The translations under genes were made by a program, and so were the position numbers. Of a DNA stretch of 64,000 bases, positions 37,263-49,200 are shown piece after piece. How positions within the stretch are numbered: position 1 is the stretch's first letter; each line of letters begins with the position of its first letter. Source of the DNA: Spodoptera frugiperda (Eukaryota; Arthropoda; Insecta; Lepidoptera; Noctuidae). The stretch lies in NCBI RefSeq assembly GCF_023101765.2, contig NC_064239.1, positions 12,668,315-12,732,314 on the forward strand, in the 5' to 3' direction. Below the pieces are notes generated by a model. That model did no database searches. It saw only the letters and a list, made by a program, of their open reading frames with translations, and was not told where the DNA came from.

Positions 37263-37300
37263 GAAAATTAGATTTCGTAGCAACTACGAAATCTAATTTC
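37263..37300. repeat. Near-perfect hairpin in the ceramidase B 3' region
   Basis: gaaaattagatttcgtag/ctacgaaatctaatttc with a 2- to 3-base loop, about 264 bases after the stop codon. It may be part of a small fold-back element, since gtagtcgtgtccgctacg continues after it. Confidence 0.7.
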
Positions 37301-37690
37301 TATTTTCGTAGTCGTGTCCGCTACGGCGGCGTAGCTTCGAAAATGAAATATTGATTAAATATATGTAAGTTTTATGTATTAAATACTCATGTTATTTATT
37401 AGTCGTAACCACTAAAAGATCAATTGATATGAAAATACAATTACGACGGAATAAGCTGAACGTTATTGTAACCCAAAATGGGATCGAAAATTGACAAATG
37501 GGTGATTTCTGGTTGTATGAAAGAAAAAATACGATGTACCTATTGAATAAATACGATGAACATTGCCCAAATTGGTAGTTTGTGTTTGCTAACAATTAAT
37601 AGGTAATTTTCTAGTTAAATATAAATACTTTTGTAAATATACTTTTTGTACTTTGTATATAGATATTATATATTGTATATCAATATGTAA

Positions 37691-37808
37691 CTAAAGGAGA
37701 TCACCCACACTTAGTACAATTTTGGTTTAAATTCGAAAGTGCCGGGTTTATAATAATCTGTTAACACTTTTAGAACTTAAACCAAAATGGATGATGTCCT
37801 TTAGAGTA
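37691..37808. mobile_element. Fold-back element
   Basis: Left aactaaaggagatcacccac, ttttggtttaaattcgaaag; right cttttagaacttaaaccaaa, atggatgatgtcctttagag. Complementary over about 40 bases with mismatches. Confidence 0.6.
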
Positions 37809-38756
37809 AATTATAGCTACTGTACACTGCAGGTAGTTTAATGTTATGTAGTGTCTAACTAAATAGTTAGGTGTTATTAATTAGGTAAATTATGTTCATA
37901 CTGTGAATTGTATATTTTTATACTAACGTAGATATTATAATAAAAAGTTTCATGTATATTTTAGTGCTTTATTTATTTCTAGATAGTACCTACTCCTGAA
38001 TCCCTGACCCTTAATCCTGTTTCATATACTAAATCTGGCTGTGATTAACCTATTATCATCATCATCATCAACAGCCTATAAATGACGGGTGCTGATCAAC
38101 GCTTGCTCAATGAGGGTTGGCAACCTGGACCAGCCATGTCTTTTTCTAGGACCTATTTGCAACTCTTCTTGTTGCACCTTGAGTTGCAAGTGCATTGCGT
38201 TTTCCTCAATTCCGGGGACGGGGAAGGAGAGGATTGAACCTCACTCGTACCGTGAAATACAACGCTAGCGTAATTTCACGTCAGTTTACTGTGAGGCCGT
38301 GGTATCACTCCGGTCGAGCCGGCCCATTCGTGACGAAGCAGGGTTCTCCTCCATAATAATTGAAGACATAATATAAGGTACCACGATTCAATACCACACG
38401 TAACTAGATGCTAATTTATCGTAACAAACTATATTCACTAGAAAATCATAACTCCATAATACAAAGTCTGTCAATTTTCAACTATGTCACCTCGTTCGTA
38501 AGATCAGTTTTTCAATGACAACTTGTGGTATTTATGGCTAATGTCTAAATATATAACAAACACCTTTTATTTGCTACTGAATGAGTAGTTTCCTTGTTGC
38601 TGGTTAGGTTTGTCGTCCTGTTAAAGTAGTATGCTATACAAATATGCAAAAAAACACTACTGCTTTTATTTTTGCAACATTTAGGTACCTATGTACCAGC
38701 TAGCCTATTCTGTAACTGTCAAGTCAGTTTTTGAAGAGAGCTCAATTTTTTTTTAA

Positions 38757-38872
38757 ATGGAACAAGCCCGGCACAACCCTTGCAACTTCTGCAAGCCAGG
38801 ATCTACAGTAGCTACAAACATGAAAACACCGGAACACTGAAGTCCGGCGCGTCCCAGGGAATTGAATGACTG
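38757..38872 (+). mobile_element. SINE (family 2) copy with large internal deletion
   Basis: acaagcccggcacaaccctt, gccaggatctacagtagcta and ctgaagtccggcgcgtccca. The middle present at 18437-18712 is absent. Confidence 0.5.
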
Positions 38873-38906
38873 TCTTGGATCCCGGAACGAAACAAATCAG
38901 AAGATG

Positions 38907-39018
38907 TTATTAGAGGAGTAGAAAAAGAAAACGATAGTTTCCACTTCCCTCGGTGAATTTAATTATTAGAGGAGTAGAAAAAGAAAACGATAGTTTCCAC
39001 TTCCCTCGGTGAATTTAA
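38907..39018. repeat. Perfect 56-base tandem duplication
   Basis: Units 38907-38962 and 38963-39018 are identical by eye (ttattagaggagtagaaaaa ... ccctcggtgaatttaa). No reading frame or known repeat was recognised. The lack of differences implies a recent event. Confidence 0.85.
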
Positions 39019-39917
39019 TGCAGGAGACAGAATGACTTAAGCCTATAATAAGAGACTGCACAACTGGGAGAAGCCCAGTCGCCAAGCACCACGGAAGTTT
39101 TACTTAAAACTAAAAACTAAGTGAGCTCGATTGCTTTCTGGCCCATCATTGGTCGAGATTATTCTCACAACCAATTAAATGACATTGCGGACCCTGTCAT
39201 CATACCATGTCATTATCCCCATCCCATCACCAGTTGCATATTTCAATTTTGATACAACTAATGACATCTGTTGATCGCTTACAAGAAACAAGTATATTAT
39301 TTTGTTGTTATTAAGATAATGTAGGGAATAAACAGTCGTTATCCATTTGTAGCATTATAGCATTAAATTATGTGATAACTTATACGACTTTACACGATAA
39401 ACAATGTATTTTTGTTTGATGATGATTGTGTAGTTAGTAAAATATTTTTAAACTAATGAGGTATCAACTAAATAGCTAAAATAGAATAGAACTCTCTCTA
39501 AAGATATTTCGATATTTCGGTTCTAAATAATTATAGATTCTGTTGCAAATCTGGTCCAATGATTTACTACCTATTTGATATGCCAAGTTTTCCATGCATA
39601 GGAACCAGGCTATGGTCATTCATTGGAAGCCAGGCTTTATATCTCTTCTGATACTTGTTAAACTACGATACGGATTAAACTCAGGACCCTATGGTTAGTC
39701 CGGGACCCTGTACTTAATTAGCTGTCGTGCTTGTGGGCATTCAATCAAAGACGTAGACTAAGGAATATAGCCACCAGTGCGACCAGCCACTCCTACACAT
39801 CCTACGTCAAAACCTTATTTATTTATCAACGGATTAGCTTTAAATAGCTTAGCTAATCTATACAAAACAAGCTTAACGTTTGGAACGAGAGACGAGTGAT
39901 ACGAATTGTTCAAAGGG

Positions 39918-40045
39918 CTTAGTATGAGTTTGTTTTATGTTAAATGTCGACGCTGCGATTGGTTAGTTCATTCACGCTGGCCAATCAGAGCGCCGAACGC
40001 GCGCTCGTTTCGTTTTCTTTCAACGTAAAGTAAACTCGTACTAAG
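39918..40045. mobile_element. Fold-back MITE family A, copy 4
   Basis: Arms cttagtatgagtttg and aaactcgtactaag. Centre gcgattggttagtt/ctggccaatcagagcgccga. It lies about 330 bases before the triokinase candidate 5' exon. Confidence 0.7.
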
Positions 40046-40299
40046 GATACAGATGATTGCAAAACAAAATCAAATGAAGTTAGTTACTTCAAGAGTTTCC
40101 TTGCAAAACGACGCTTATGTTATAGTACAAGGGAACAAACATATTTTACATACATTCCTGCTTTAGTTAGTATATTAGTAATTATGTTTTGAACAAAACA
40201 AGTAATGGTTAGTGTAATGGGTGATTAGATAATAATGTTTTTGATAGTTTTTCTCAGTTGGTGATAAGTCAGGGGTCATAAACTTTTTGATAAAGATAA

Positions 40300-40374
40300 C
40301 TTGTTATGTAATTGCCAGTGAGTTGTGAGTTTTGCGGCTAACAGTCGTGTGTGCACTGTGTTTAAGATTTCAAG
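40300..40374 (+). other. Candidate 5' non-coding exon of the triokinase gene
   Basis: The triokinase ATG sits immediately after a splice acceptor, so an upstream exon is expected. The nearest good donor I see is CAAG|GTACGT at 40374/40375, 380 bases upstream. The 5' boundary is arbitrary, since no TATA box is visible. Inferred from position only. Confidence 0.3.
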
Positions 40375-40753
40375 GTACGTACGTGAGTCTTGTTCATTAC
40401 GATGTAATGAAAATTGTAAGGTATTGTTAAATGTATTTAATGTACCTATGGCTCATGTTGATGAGTTTATACACAATTCGTGTTTTATATCAATGTCGAA
40501 ACTGTTTACAAAATATTATGACAACGGCGAATCATTACTGGATGTTTGACGAGTAATTTAGCCTGTTTAAGTTACTGGAGCTGCGGAGGAACTAGCGGGT
40601 TACCGGGGCTTCGGTTCCAAGCAGAAGTAGGAATGAGGTGGTAGTAAAAGGAGTCTGTTCAAGTTTTTCAAGAAGAAATGTAGTAGATAAGTTCCAATAT
40701 CGTTCACGATAAAGTGCTTGTAAGATTACTTAAACATATACCTATCACTTCAG

Positions 40754-43700
40754 ATGTCCGCTACCAAGCCTGTAACGAAGAAGATCATAAACTCCCCGGA
40801 GACATGCGTGGACGACAACCTGCGCGGCGTGGTGGCCACCTACCCCTCACTGCGGCTCCATCCAAGGCACAGGGTCATCACTGTTCGGCAAAAGGTCAGT
40901 TCCTATTTACTACATTTACACACATTACATTGGTCGGCAGCAACAGTATCCCCTATATATTCGGTGGCGAAAACTAAACGAAGCTATGTTTTTCTGACAA
41001 ACCCTTTCGAAAAAACCGGCCAAGTGCGAGTCGGACTCGCCCATGAAGGGTTCCGTAGCAGCAAGTAGATGACATAATATAAAAGTTATAAAATAACTTG
41101 GTTTTGCATAGTGTTTGTATGAACGACAAAGTTATATTTGCGGTTATTGAAAATTTTTTATTTCTTAAAAAATAATGATGATATCTGGTTCAAACCAATT
41201 TTCGTTGTTAGTTTCTATTGAAGTCTACAGCATATATATATTTTTAATTTTCTCACTCTCTTATTTTAAAAGTTAGAGGGAGGGGGGGGGACACACATTT
41301 TTCTACTTTGGAAGCGTCTAACTTTCAAACGGTTAATTTTACGAAAAATGGTTTTAGGAACTTTAATGTCTTTTTTTAAGACCTATCCATAGACACCCAT
41401 CACGGATAGGTTAGGTAAAAAAATTTTTTTTTAATTAGTTCCAAGTATGGAGTGCCCTCTTTAATTTTAAAATTTATTAATTTTTATTCAATATTCGAAT
41501 AACGGTTACCGGAATACATCAACTTTTAAAGGTATATAAATGGCTGTGACATATGGACGGACAGACAGACAGACATGACGAATCTATAGGTTCCGTTTTT
41601 TGCCATTTGGCTACGGAACCCTAAAAAGGTTGACTTCAATTATCCGGTGTTTTCATGGTTGTATCTACTGTATCCTCCTATCTTACAGGACTTGCAACGG
41701 TATGGGAGGTTGTGGCGGGCTTGTCCCTAAAAAAAACACTATCGAAAGTGATGAACTGATTTGAGTTTAGTAGTTCTGCTTAAGGAGATGGACTATGTTT
41801 ATTACGTCCACCTTTTCATTACCGACTTTAAAATAAAGGAGGAGGCACTATGTTCGGATGTTGGATTTTTTTTTACCTTAAAATTTGATGTTTTCAGAGC
41901 GACACTGGAAGGGTAGCTGTTCTTGGAGGAGGTGGTTCAGGACACGAGCCCTTTGCCGCTGGTAAGAGATCAAACTTGTTTAAAAACACGGATACATGGA
42001 TTATCTGGTTACAATTTTAAAAACTTTTAGTTGGTTATTCTAAACCTTTAGTCATTTATTTAAGTAGGTACCTATTTTGAAGTTAAAATTGTTGGTAAAT
42101 CACTGAGTAATTATATAAAGTCAATGATTTTTTTTAAGGTTTCGTGGGATCCGGCATGCTGGATGGAGCAGTGGCTGGTGGTGTATTCGCTTCTCCCCCT
42201 ACTGGGCACGTGCTGTATGCCATTGCACAGTTGTACAAGTATAATACAGGTAACAATCATTTTCAAACTAATTATAAAAAGAATCCGCACACGTAAACGG
42301 TGGAGGAAATCCTAGTATTTTTGGATTCCCTCTTGGATTTCCTCCTATATCGTGGGTGTGTTTACAAACACACAATCTGTCTATTTCGAGCTATGTCTAA
42401 TTAGTTCTGGAGGGACTTAAGTTTAACAAAATTGGTCAGGGAGTATATGCTTATTTGGGATAAGCTGATAAAGAATATTTACATAATAACGGTTTATGGT
42501 ACCTACCTAATGCAGAATCTTATAATTTCAAGGTGGTGTCCTAGTCATCCTCGGCAACTACACAGGAGACAGATTGAATTTCGGAAAAGCTATAGAAAAG
42601 GCCAAGATTTCTGGAATAAAGGTCCGTTTGGTATACCAACTTCAGTTTTTCTTATTTTTTCAGATGTCGTGAAGTATTGTGTTTATATTAATTGTGTGCC
42701 AACAGGTGGAAGGTCTGATCGTAGGTGAGGATGTAGCTTCCAGCAAGAACAAGACTGGAGGGCGCAGTATGGTGGGAGAGGTGCTCTTCTATAAGGTATG
42801 ATACTGTACTACAAAGACGACGCCATTTTTGTTCTCGTATTTTTTGTTTATTGGATAATTTTATCATCCTTTGCTTATATTCCTAAAGTCCTGTAGGTAC
42901 TTAGATAGTCGAAGATGCTGAAAAATATTTAGAACTTAATTAAGCCTTTAATTGCCATCAGAAAACTGTTGAAAGCAAATCCTCTACTAACGTAGGTTAA
43001 CGCGTTAATTGAAAACCTCAAGCATAATACGCAAGTAGGTAAATACTTTACTAAACCATCAGTCTTATTGATAAATGCTCTTTTGTAATTTAGTTAGCTG
43101 GAGCGTTATCGCTAAGAGGCTACGAGCTGACAGCTATCCGCGACGAAGCAGCGGAGTTCAACAAATATATGGCTACGTTGGGCGTCTGTCTTAGTGCCTG
43201 CTCATTGCCTGGTAAGTAAATTTATTTTAAGGTCTTATTATAACTTTCGTGAAACATACTAAATTAATTATTATGTTATCGGCTTACTCACGTAATTGTT
43301 TGACGAGGAACTCGACTACGAAGAACCTATTTCCTATACCTAGTTTGAAGAAATTATTTTAAGGTCCATGATAATGAAATAGCGTAAAGCTAAGAACTTC
43401 TGAAAAGGCTACGAGCTGAGAGCTCTAAAGCCTACCAAAGAAGTGAACTCATGAATTATATTGCAAGTTACTTCTTTCCAACGCTGTCGGGAATTGGATC
43501 TGTGGATTACGTATTGGCACACAACATGTGTTCATTAACATAATTCAATAGCGGAAATTTTAGGAACTACATATTTCTAGTACCTAAACATAAGCTGTTA
43601 AACAGTCCAATGATAACCATTTTTCTTTCCCTAGGTCAGCCACCGCTGTTTGAAATAGCATCAGACGAAATAGAGCTCGGTGCAGGAGTGCACGGAGAGG

Positions 43701-46700
43701 CCGGGATTGAGAAGATGAAGATGGGCACTGCTAAGGAAGTCGTCGGCATGATACTCAACCAGGTTCCTAATTTTTAAACTAGCTGATTAACATACGAAAT
43801 AAAATATTTTTTCTAAAATAAAAATAGCTTTAGTTACTCCTTAATACATAATAAACTTGTATCAGCAATCTGCCAGTAAAAGTCTCGTCAGAATCGGTTC
43901 AGCGATTCGTTACTTTTAAAAAGGTTTTCTATTAGTTTGTGAGATTAGTATATGATGTGACTATATCTATCAATTTTATTTGTTTTCTTCAGATCATCGC
44001 ACATCTAAAGCTGGTGGCAGGCAACAGAGTGGTCGCCATGGTAGGCAACCTAGGAGGCACTTCTGTGTTTGAAATGAACATCATCAGCGCCGAGGTTAAG
44101 GAGCAACTAGGTATGCTTTACAAGAAAACAGGCTAATTTAAATTCTAATTTTGTATACCAAGTCTCAAATAGAAATATCACATTTTTTGTTCTACAGAAA
44201 CCAAAAACATTAAAGTGGAGCGCATATACTCTGGACACTTCAAGACTTCTCTAGAGATGCAGGGCTTCCAGATCTGCCTCGTAAACTTAAACAAAGAGAA
44301 GGGGGATCTATGGCTGGAGCTGTTGGATGCACCTACTGTCGCCAGCGCGTGGAGTGGGGGACTACTGTCTGGGAGGATTGAGGGGGATGAGGAACATGGA
44401 GATGATGACACCTTGCTACAGGCTGGTGGGAGGAAGGTATGATGATATTTGTTAGCTTGATATTGAGGTTTCTGTGAAAATAATGGATTTGTTTTCTTCC
44501 GAATGGAAACTCATTCATCATCATCATTGACCCGTTTCTGTCTACTATTGGATATAGGCTAATTAGCTCGATATTCAACTATATAATTTAATTAAGCAAT
44601 TCTATGAAGGATTGACGGTTGAATGGGTAGAAAAACTATTGTTTTTACTTTTAAAGCAAGTGCTGAAAACGAGGTTTTCTGCAGGCAAAAAAAATATGAT
44701 CTACTTTTAGTCATTAACTTTCTATTTCAGGGTTCATCAGGCCCATCGCTTACACCCAAACAGCAGGAGTTATTCCGTGGTAGCTTACTGGCGGCAGCGG
44801 AAGACCTCATCAAGAATGAGGCGTTACTAAACAAGTTGGATTCAGGATGTGGCGACGGTGACTGTGGGATTACGCTGAAGAACTTCGCATTGGGTAAGTT
44901 CTGCTAGGCTACTCGTATTCTGTAATTGTATTTTGCAGACTGCGGTGATCAAACACAAGTGATGATGATAACAAACCCGTACAAATACTTAATTAGTTCT
45001 AAATTCTAAGCATGAAGATATTAAAGTTACTGAAGCAATCGGGATGGTTTCCTGCGACGTACAGCATGGCTTTTGTTTTACTTTACTTTGTTTATACTGC
45101 GTCAGACGAAGCAGTAGTATTATTCCTTTTTAAATTGAAGTTCTTGAAGTTCTGAATAGGAAAACTGAATTTATAATATTTTTCCAGCAATTCAATCATA
45201 TCTAAAGACAGCATCAGTAGAATATCCATCGAACGTGCTATGGGATCTGTCAGAGATCGCGGAGACTGACATGGGAGGCACGTCTGGAGGGATCTACAGC
45301 TTGGGACTGGCTGCTGCTTCTCAAGCTTTGGCTAGGTTAGTGGTCATCATTTATTTAAACTTTTATGTACACAAAATTAAAAATGATGGTACATAATTGG
45401 CACTTAATGCCAAATGGCATTCTCTACCAGTCATCATTATAGGTGAAGAAAGGCCTCCCCTTAGTCCGCCACTCCCGTCAGTCTCACGATATTTTGCCAT
45501 TTGTATTTTTTATCCATTGGCTATATCGTTGGTCCACTTTAGTCTACACTTCTATCTATGCCTTCTGGTTCGTTTCATTTTCGATTTGCCCATCGAATAT
45601 AGCGTAGATACGTAATAGCCTCTCCATTGAATATTCTGCCCCTATGTGCGTATGTCAAGCTGCGTGTCGAATAGTCTTACAACTTTGTCTGACATACTTA
45701 TAACTAGTGAAAAGTTTCTTTACAATGGTCATACTTCCGCCGATTCTTTTAGAGGACATGATAGCTATATTCATGTTATGTTCCATTTTGTAAACTTTAG
45801 CACTAAATTATAAACTATCAGAGCACAGCGCATCCTGTTATTTTAGCGAAGAAATTATTTCTATACAATGTTAATTAAACATAATAGAATGAAGGATCAT
45901 TTAGCTTGCATCCAATTAGTCTGTCATTACTCAAGAGACTAGGAACATCGAAGGTTATGTCTTCTCCTTTAATATTTGTGTGTCTCTGTGCTTTCAGTGC
46001 TGAATCTATAGATGTTGGATCGTGGTTAAAAGCCTGGGATAATGGAATGCATGCTATTTCTAAATATGGAGGGGCAGAGCCAGGAGACAGGACTATGGTG
46101 AGTACAGGGCTGCTATTAACTAATGATGTTGAAAAAATTTTTCAAGAAGATTGTCAAGAAGATTAAAATCATGTCCTAAACATACCTACAATCATTTCAA
46201 ACCACATGCTTTTACCGAGATATTTGGAAATTGACACTTTAACGTCCAATTCTTTGGACGAAATGTCTAAAACTATAGCGCTTAGCGGAGGGTTTCATGT
46301 GCATTTTTAACTGATTTCCCAAAAAAAGCCTCTTTAATCTGTCTTTTTGTCTACTAGAAAATCGGCGAGGAAGAATTTTGTATCATTAAATGCAATTTTA
46401 CCGTTAATAAATCTCCAACTTCATTTATTACAGTTAGACACGTTACAATGCGCATCAAGGACGTTCAGACACAACCTGAATACCGACCTGAGAGTGTTGT
46501 TCAAGAAGACCGTGGATGCTTCAGAAGAAGGAGCTAAAGCCACAGCTAAAATGGTTGCTAGGTAAGACTATAACCGTCATACTCACAGTCATTTAATGGT
46601 TATTTAACCCTGTCTTTAGCAATTGTTTTCTATACAAAATAGTTACTAAGGAATAGTTTAAGTAAGCATTCCATGTCTCTGAGTGCGACCGTAAATTTTT

Positions 46701-47223
46701 TTGTCAGAAAAGATAATGTTTCACTATGTCTGATTAAGTCCTTCACGTGGGAGAGCTATGCTGCGGCTTTATAGAAAACCGAAGTGAAACAACGCTTAAG
46801 TAACGCTCAAGTTATAAAGTGTGTATAAAAGGTTATATGAGTGAGGTTACAGGAGGCACTACTTGATTAAAGACCAGAACAGGAACGCACTTGCAACTCC
46901 TCTGATGTTGGGTGGTGTCCATGGGCAACACTGTTCACTTACCATTAGGTGATCCTTCTCGTTTACTCTTTATCCTATAAAACCACCCAGAATATAGGTA
47001 CCTAAGTAAAACAAACTAAGTTTAAATTTTGAATACAGCTATAAGGTAAGGTCAATTTATCAAGGTCCTATTTCCTTTTTTTTTAATGAGTTTTGTGTCG
47101 TGTTCCAGGGCGGGTCGTGCGTCGTACGTGTCCCCGGAGTACGTGCAGGACGAGGACGCCGGCGCGCGCGCCGCCGCGCTCTGGATCAAGGCCATGCTCA
47201 CACACCTAGCTGACAATGCGTGA
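40754..47223 (+). CDS. TKFC: Triokinase/FMN cyclase (dihydroxyacetone kinase), 14 coding exons, 583 aa
   Basis: Cytosolic enzyme of the family that phosphorylates dihydroxyacetone and D-glyceraldehyde with ATP and can split FAD to cyclic FMN. Exons: 40754-40894, 41898-41961, 42139-42249, 42533-42621, 42706-42795, 43094-43211, 43635-43762, 43993-44110, 44198-44436, 44731-44893, 45188-45335, 45998-46097, 46434-46561, 47109-47223; 1752 nt with stop. Length is close to human TKFC (about 575 aa). The N-terminal DhaK domain (about 1-340) has GGGGSGHEP near 56-64 and GVHGEAG with His224, the residue that binds substrate covalently in this family. The C-terminal DhaL domain (about 370-583) has DSGCGDGDCG, whose acidic residues (403-410) bind Mg-ATP, then MGGTSGGIYSL and GRASYVSPEY. 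The ATG directly follows a cttcag acceptor. A possible upstream non-coding exon ends at 40374. An AATAAA lies at 47596. Intron 13 holds a MITE and a LINE tail. Confidence 0.94.
41011..41628. mobile_element. Widespread lepidopteran interspersed element in triokinase intron 1
   Basis: The left end has aaaccggccaagtgcgagtc, ggactcgcccatgaagggtt, ccgtag. The right end has a (gaca)n run, gacgaatctataggttccgt, gccatttggctacggaaccc, taaaaa. The inverted pair gggttccgtag/ctacggaaccc marks the ends. Familiar from many lepidopteran genomes; class uncertain (Helitron-like or other). It also contains a G-run at 41282-41290. Confidence 0.65.
43242..43320. mobile_element. MITE family C, single arm, in triokinase intron 6
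   Basis: aactttcgtgaaacatacta, aattaattattatgttatcg, gcttactcacgtaattgttt and gacgaggaactcgacta match the left arm of 47271-47487. The other arm is absent. Confidence 0.65.
43406..43450 (+). pseudogene. Possible decayed duplicate of triokinase exon 6
   Basis: aggctacgagctgagagct matches exon 6 aggctacgagctgacagct at all but one base. Weaker similarity continues (agaagtgaactcatgaa against agcggagttcaacaaat). In frame it gives RGYELRAL, then a stop after 8 more codons. It lies 195 bases after the real exon with no flanking splice sites of quality. Confidence 0.35.
46571..46693. mobile_element. Fold-back MITE family B, copy 2, in triokinase intron 13
   Basis: actcacagtcatttaatggt, ctttagcaattgttttctat, gttactaaggaatagtttaa and atgtctctgagtgcgaccgt match copy 1 in order and sequence, with a few differences. 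Confidence 0.75.
46741..46985 (+). mobile_element. CR1/Zenon-like LINE tail in triokinase intron 13
   Basis: cacgtgggagagctatgctg, gaaaccgaagtgaaacaacg, gaacgcacttgcaactcctc and cacttaccattaggtgatcc are in the usual order of this tail. Confidence 0.6.
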
Positions 47224-47270
47224 ATGACTACACTAGTACAAACATGATTTTATTGTAACTTTCGTGAGAC

Positions 47271-47487
47271 ATACTAAATTAATTACTATGTTATCGGCTT
47301 ACTCACGTATTTGTTTGACGAGGAACTCGACTAGTTTCAAGCCATGCTAGAGGCTCATATTCATTAGCAACATTCCGCGACACACGACGCGGCGATTGTC
47401 GCGCTGCTACTGGTCGAATGAAACTAGTCAAGTTCCTCGTCAAACAATTACGTGAGTAAGCCGATAACATAGTAATTAATTTAGTAC
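47271..47487. mobile_element. Fold-back MITE family C, full copy
   Basis: Arms of about 70 bases: atactaaattaattactatg, ttatcggcttactcacgtat, gacgaggaactcgactagtt against aactagtcaagttcctcgtc, ttacgtgagtaagccgataa, catagtaattaatttagta. A GC-rich centre (cgcgacacacgacgcggcg) forms its own loop. A related fragment lies at 10131-10220. Confidence 0.8.
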
Positions 47488-48011
47488 AAGCATGTAAAAT
47501 GAATGTGATACCAATTGATACGAATGTTTATATATCTCAGTGTATGTGGAAGTACTAATTGTACGATATTTCTTTTTATATTTATGAGCATACACAATAA
47601 AATGTTGATTTACCTACCTGTTTGTTTTTTTTATATTCTCAGTCCCTGTGTGACTCGAAACGTACGTACATTAATGGAGAAAAGTTCTACTAAGTAGTCA
47701 AGCTTTACTCACGTCAGTAAACCGTGATTTTAGCGAATCTACCACGATACGTTCGCGACATCATCTAAGAATAAAAAAACATTCCACATAGGGAGATAGG
47801 TTAAAAATAAACACAGCCATAACAATAAATTGTTCTTTAATGATCACAGTGGCAACATCTGGTCTAATTCAACTAATATTATATTATAATATAATTAATG
47901 TATAAATTCATGTCACTCCCCCTTCGTACGCCTCCGTGCACGACACAGTACATCTAGGTTTATTGACAACAGTAATTATTTATTTATACGTTATATTTAC
48001 TTCTATATGGA

Positions 48012-48150
48012 ACTAGCGGACCCCGCGAACTTTGTTTCGCCTTTTGTATGCGAATATTTGTTATTTTTTTCTTACATTGGGACGTTCAGACAATAACAAA
48101 CAAAACAAAAGTATTAGCGAAATTGGTTCAGCCGTTCCTGAGAATTGCGC
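48012..48150 (+). mobile_element. RTE-type LINE tail fragment
   Basis: actagcggaccccgcgaact, ttgtttcgccttttgtatgc and gaaattggttcagccgttcc are tail motifs of lepidopteran RTE-like LINEs. Confidence 0.5.
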
Positions 48151-49200
48151 TTAGCAGCTATTACACTATTAGCGATTATTTTTTTATTATAGTTACTAGT
48201 TTTGTTTTAGATGTATTTTTAATGGGTGGTTTGTCGGAACAATGTGTTTTCTATTGTCTCATATACTGACAGACTAGAGAACCAACCATACAATTTATTT
48301 ATGTATTATGTTAACACTGTTTTATGCCAATTATACAGAGACAGTTTGATTATTTTGAAGCCAATTATTAACAAAACAGCAACACAGTTGGAACAGGATT
48401 TCAGCTTTGAAGAAACAGTACAAATAAATAATCACTGATAAGGAATTCAGTGCAAGTCCAGCTTGCATTACTTTCTTTTACACAAATATGTTCTTACAAG
48501 TACATTTTATACTACAAAGTGAGACATTGAAATAAACTGTTACCCCAAAGCTAAAATCCATCAATCCATAAGAGAAATGTTTTATAATTTGACGGGAGCT
48601 CGTAGAGTAACAGCGCGAGAAAGGCTTTAAAAGTTTTTAAAGAAGTTAAATAAATACCTTCTTCCCAACTTTTTTATAAACAGAAAACTATTTTTTTTTT
48701 GTAGACGAATCATGATGCTGTTTATCTGGCTTAGAATTACTAGAGTTGGAAGAAAAATGCAAAACAATAGCATAATAGGAAGTATTCTTAAATTTTAAAC
48801 AATATGGAAGTTCTTATTCCCTTTGCCATTATGTAAAAAATCAAGCCCAAAGAGGTATAAAAGGTTTATAAGAGGCTTTATGTAGGTTCTGCTTAGTTTT
48901 CTGGGACAACGGTATAAGTTAATGTATAATACTACCCAAATACTCTACTCAGATCTATGTATTAATATAAGTTATATAAACAATAAACCCTAGCGTCAAT
49001 TCTACTACATATAATAACAATAATATAATTTGTACGTCTATTTATCGCCGGCTTATTGTAAGAAATCATTAACTGCAAAACATTACTTAACATGTTTTTA
49101 TCTATAGTGTACTTATTTTGACACATTCTACAAAATGCAGAAACAAATTTCATCAACGTAGTTATATTTAGGATAATATGGGCAAATCTACAACCAACAA

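Larger units (their letters stand above)
37000..40753. other. Intergenic region between ceramidase B and triokinase
   Basis: Holds the ceramidase B 3' UTR, a hairpin (37263-37300), a fold-back element (37691-37808), a LINE tail (38285-38355), a deleted SINE (38757-38872), a perfect 56-base tandem duplication (38907-39018), a MITE (39918-40045) and a retroposon scrap (40576-40640). No further coding sequence was recognised. Confidence 0.6.
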
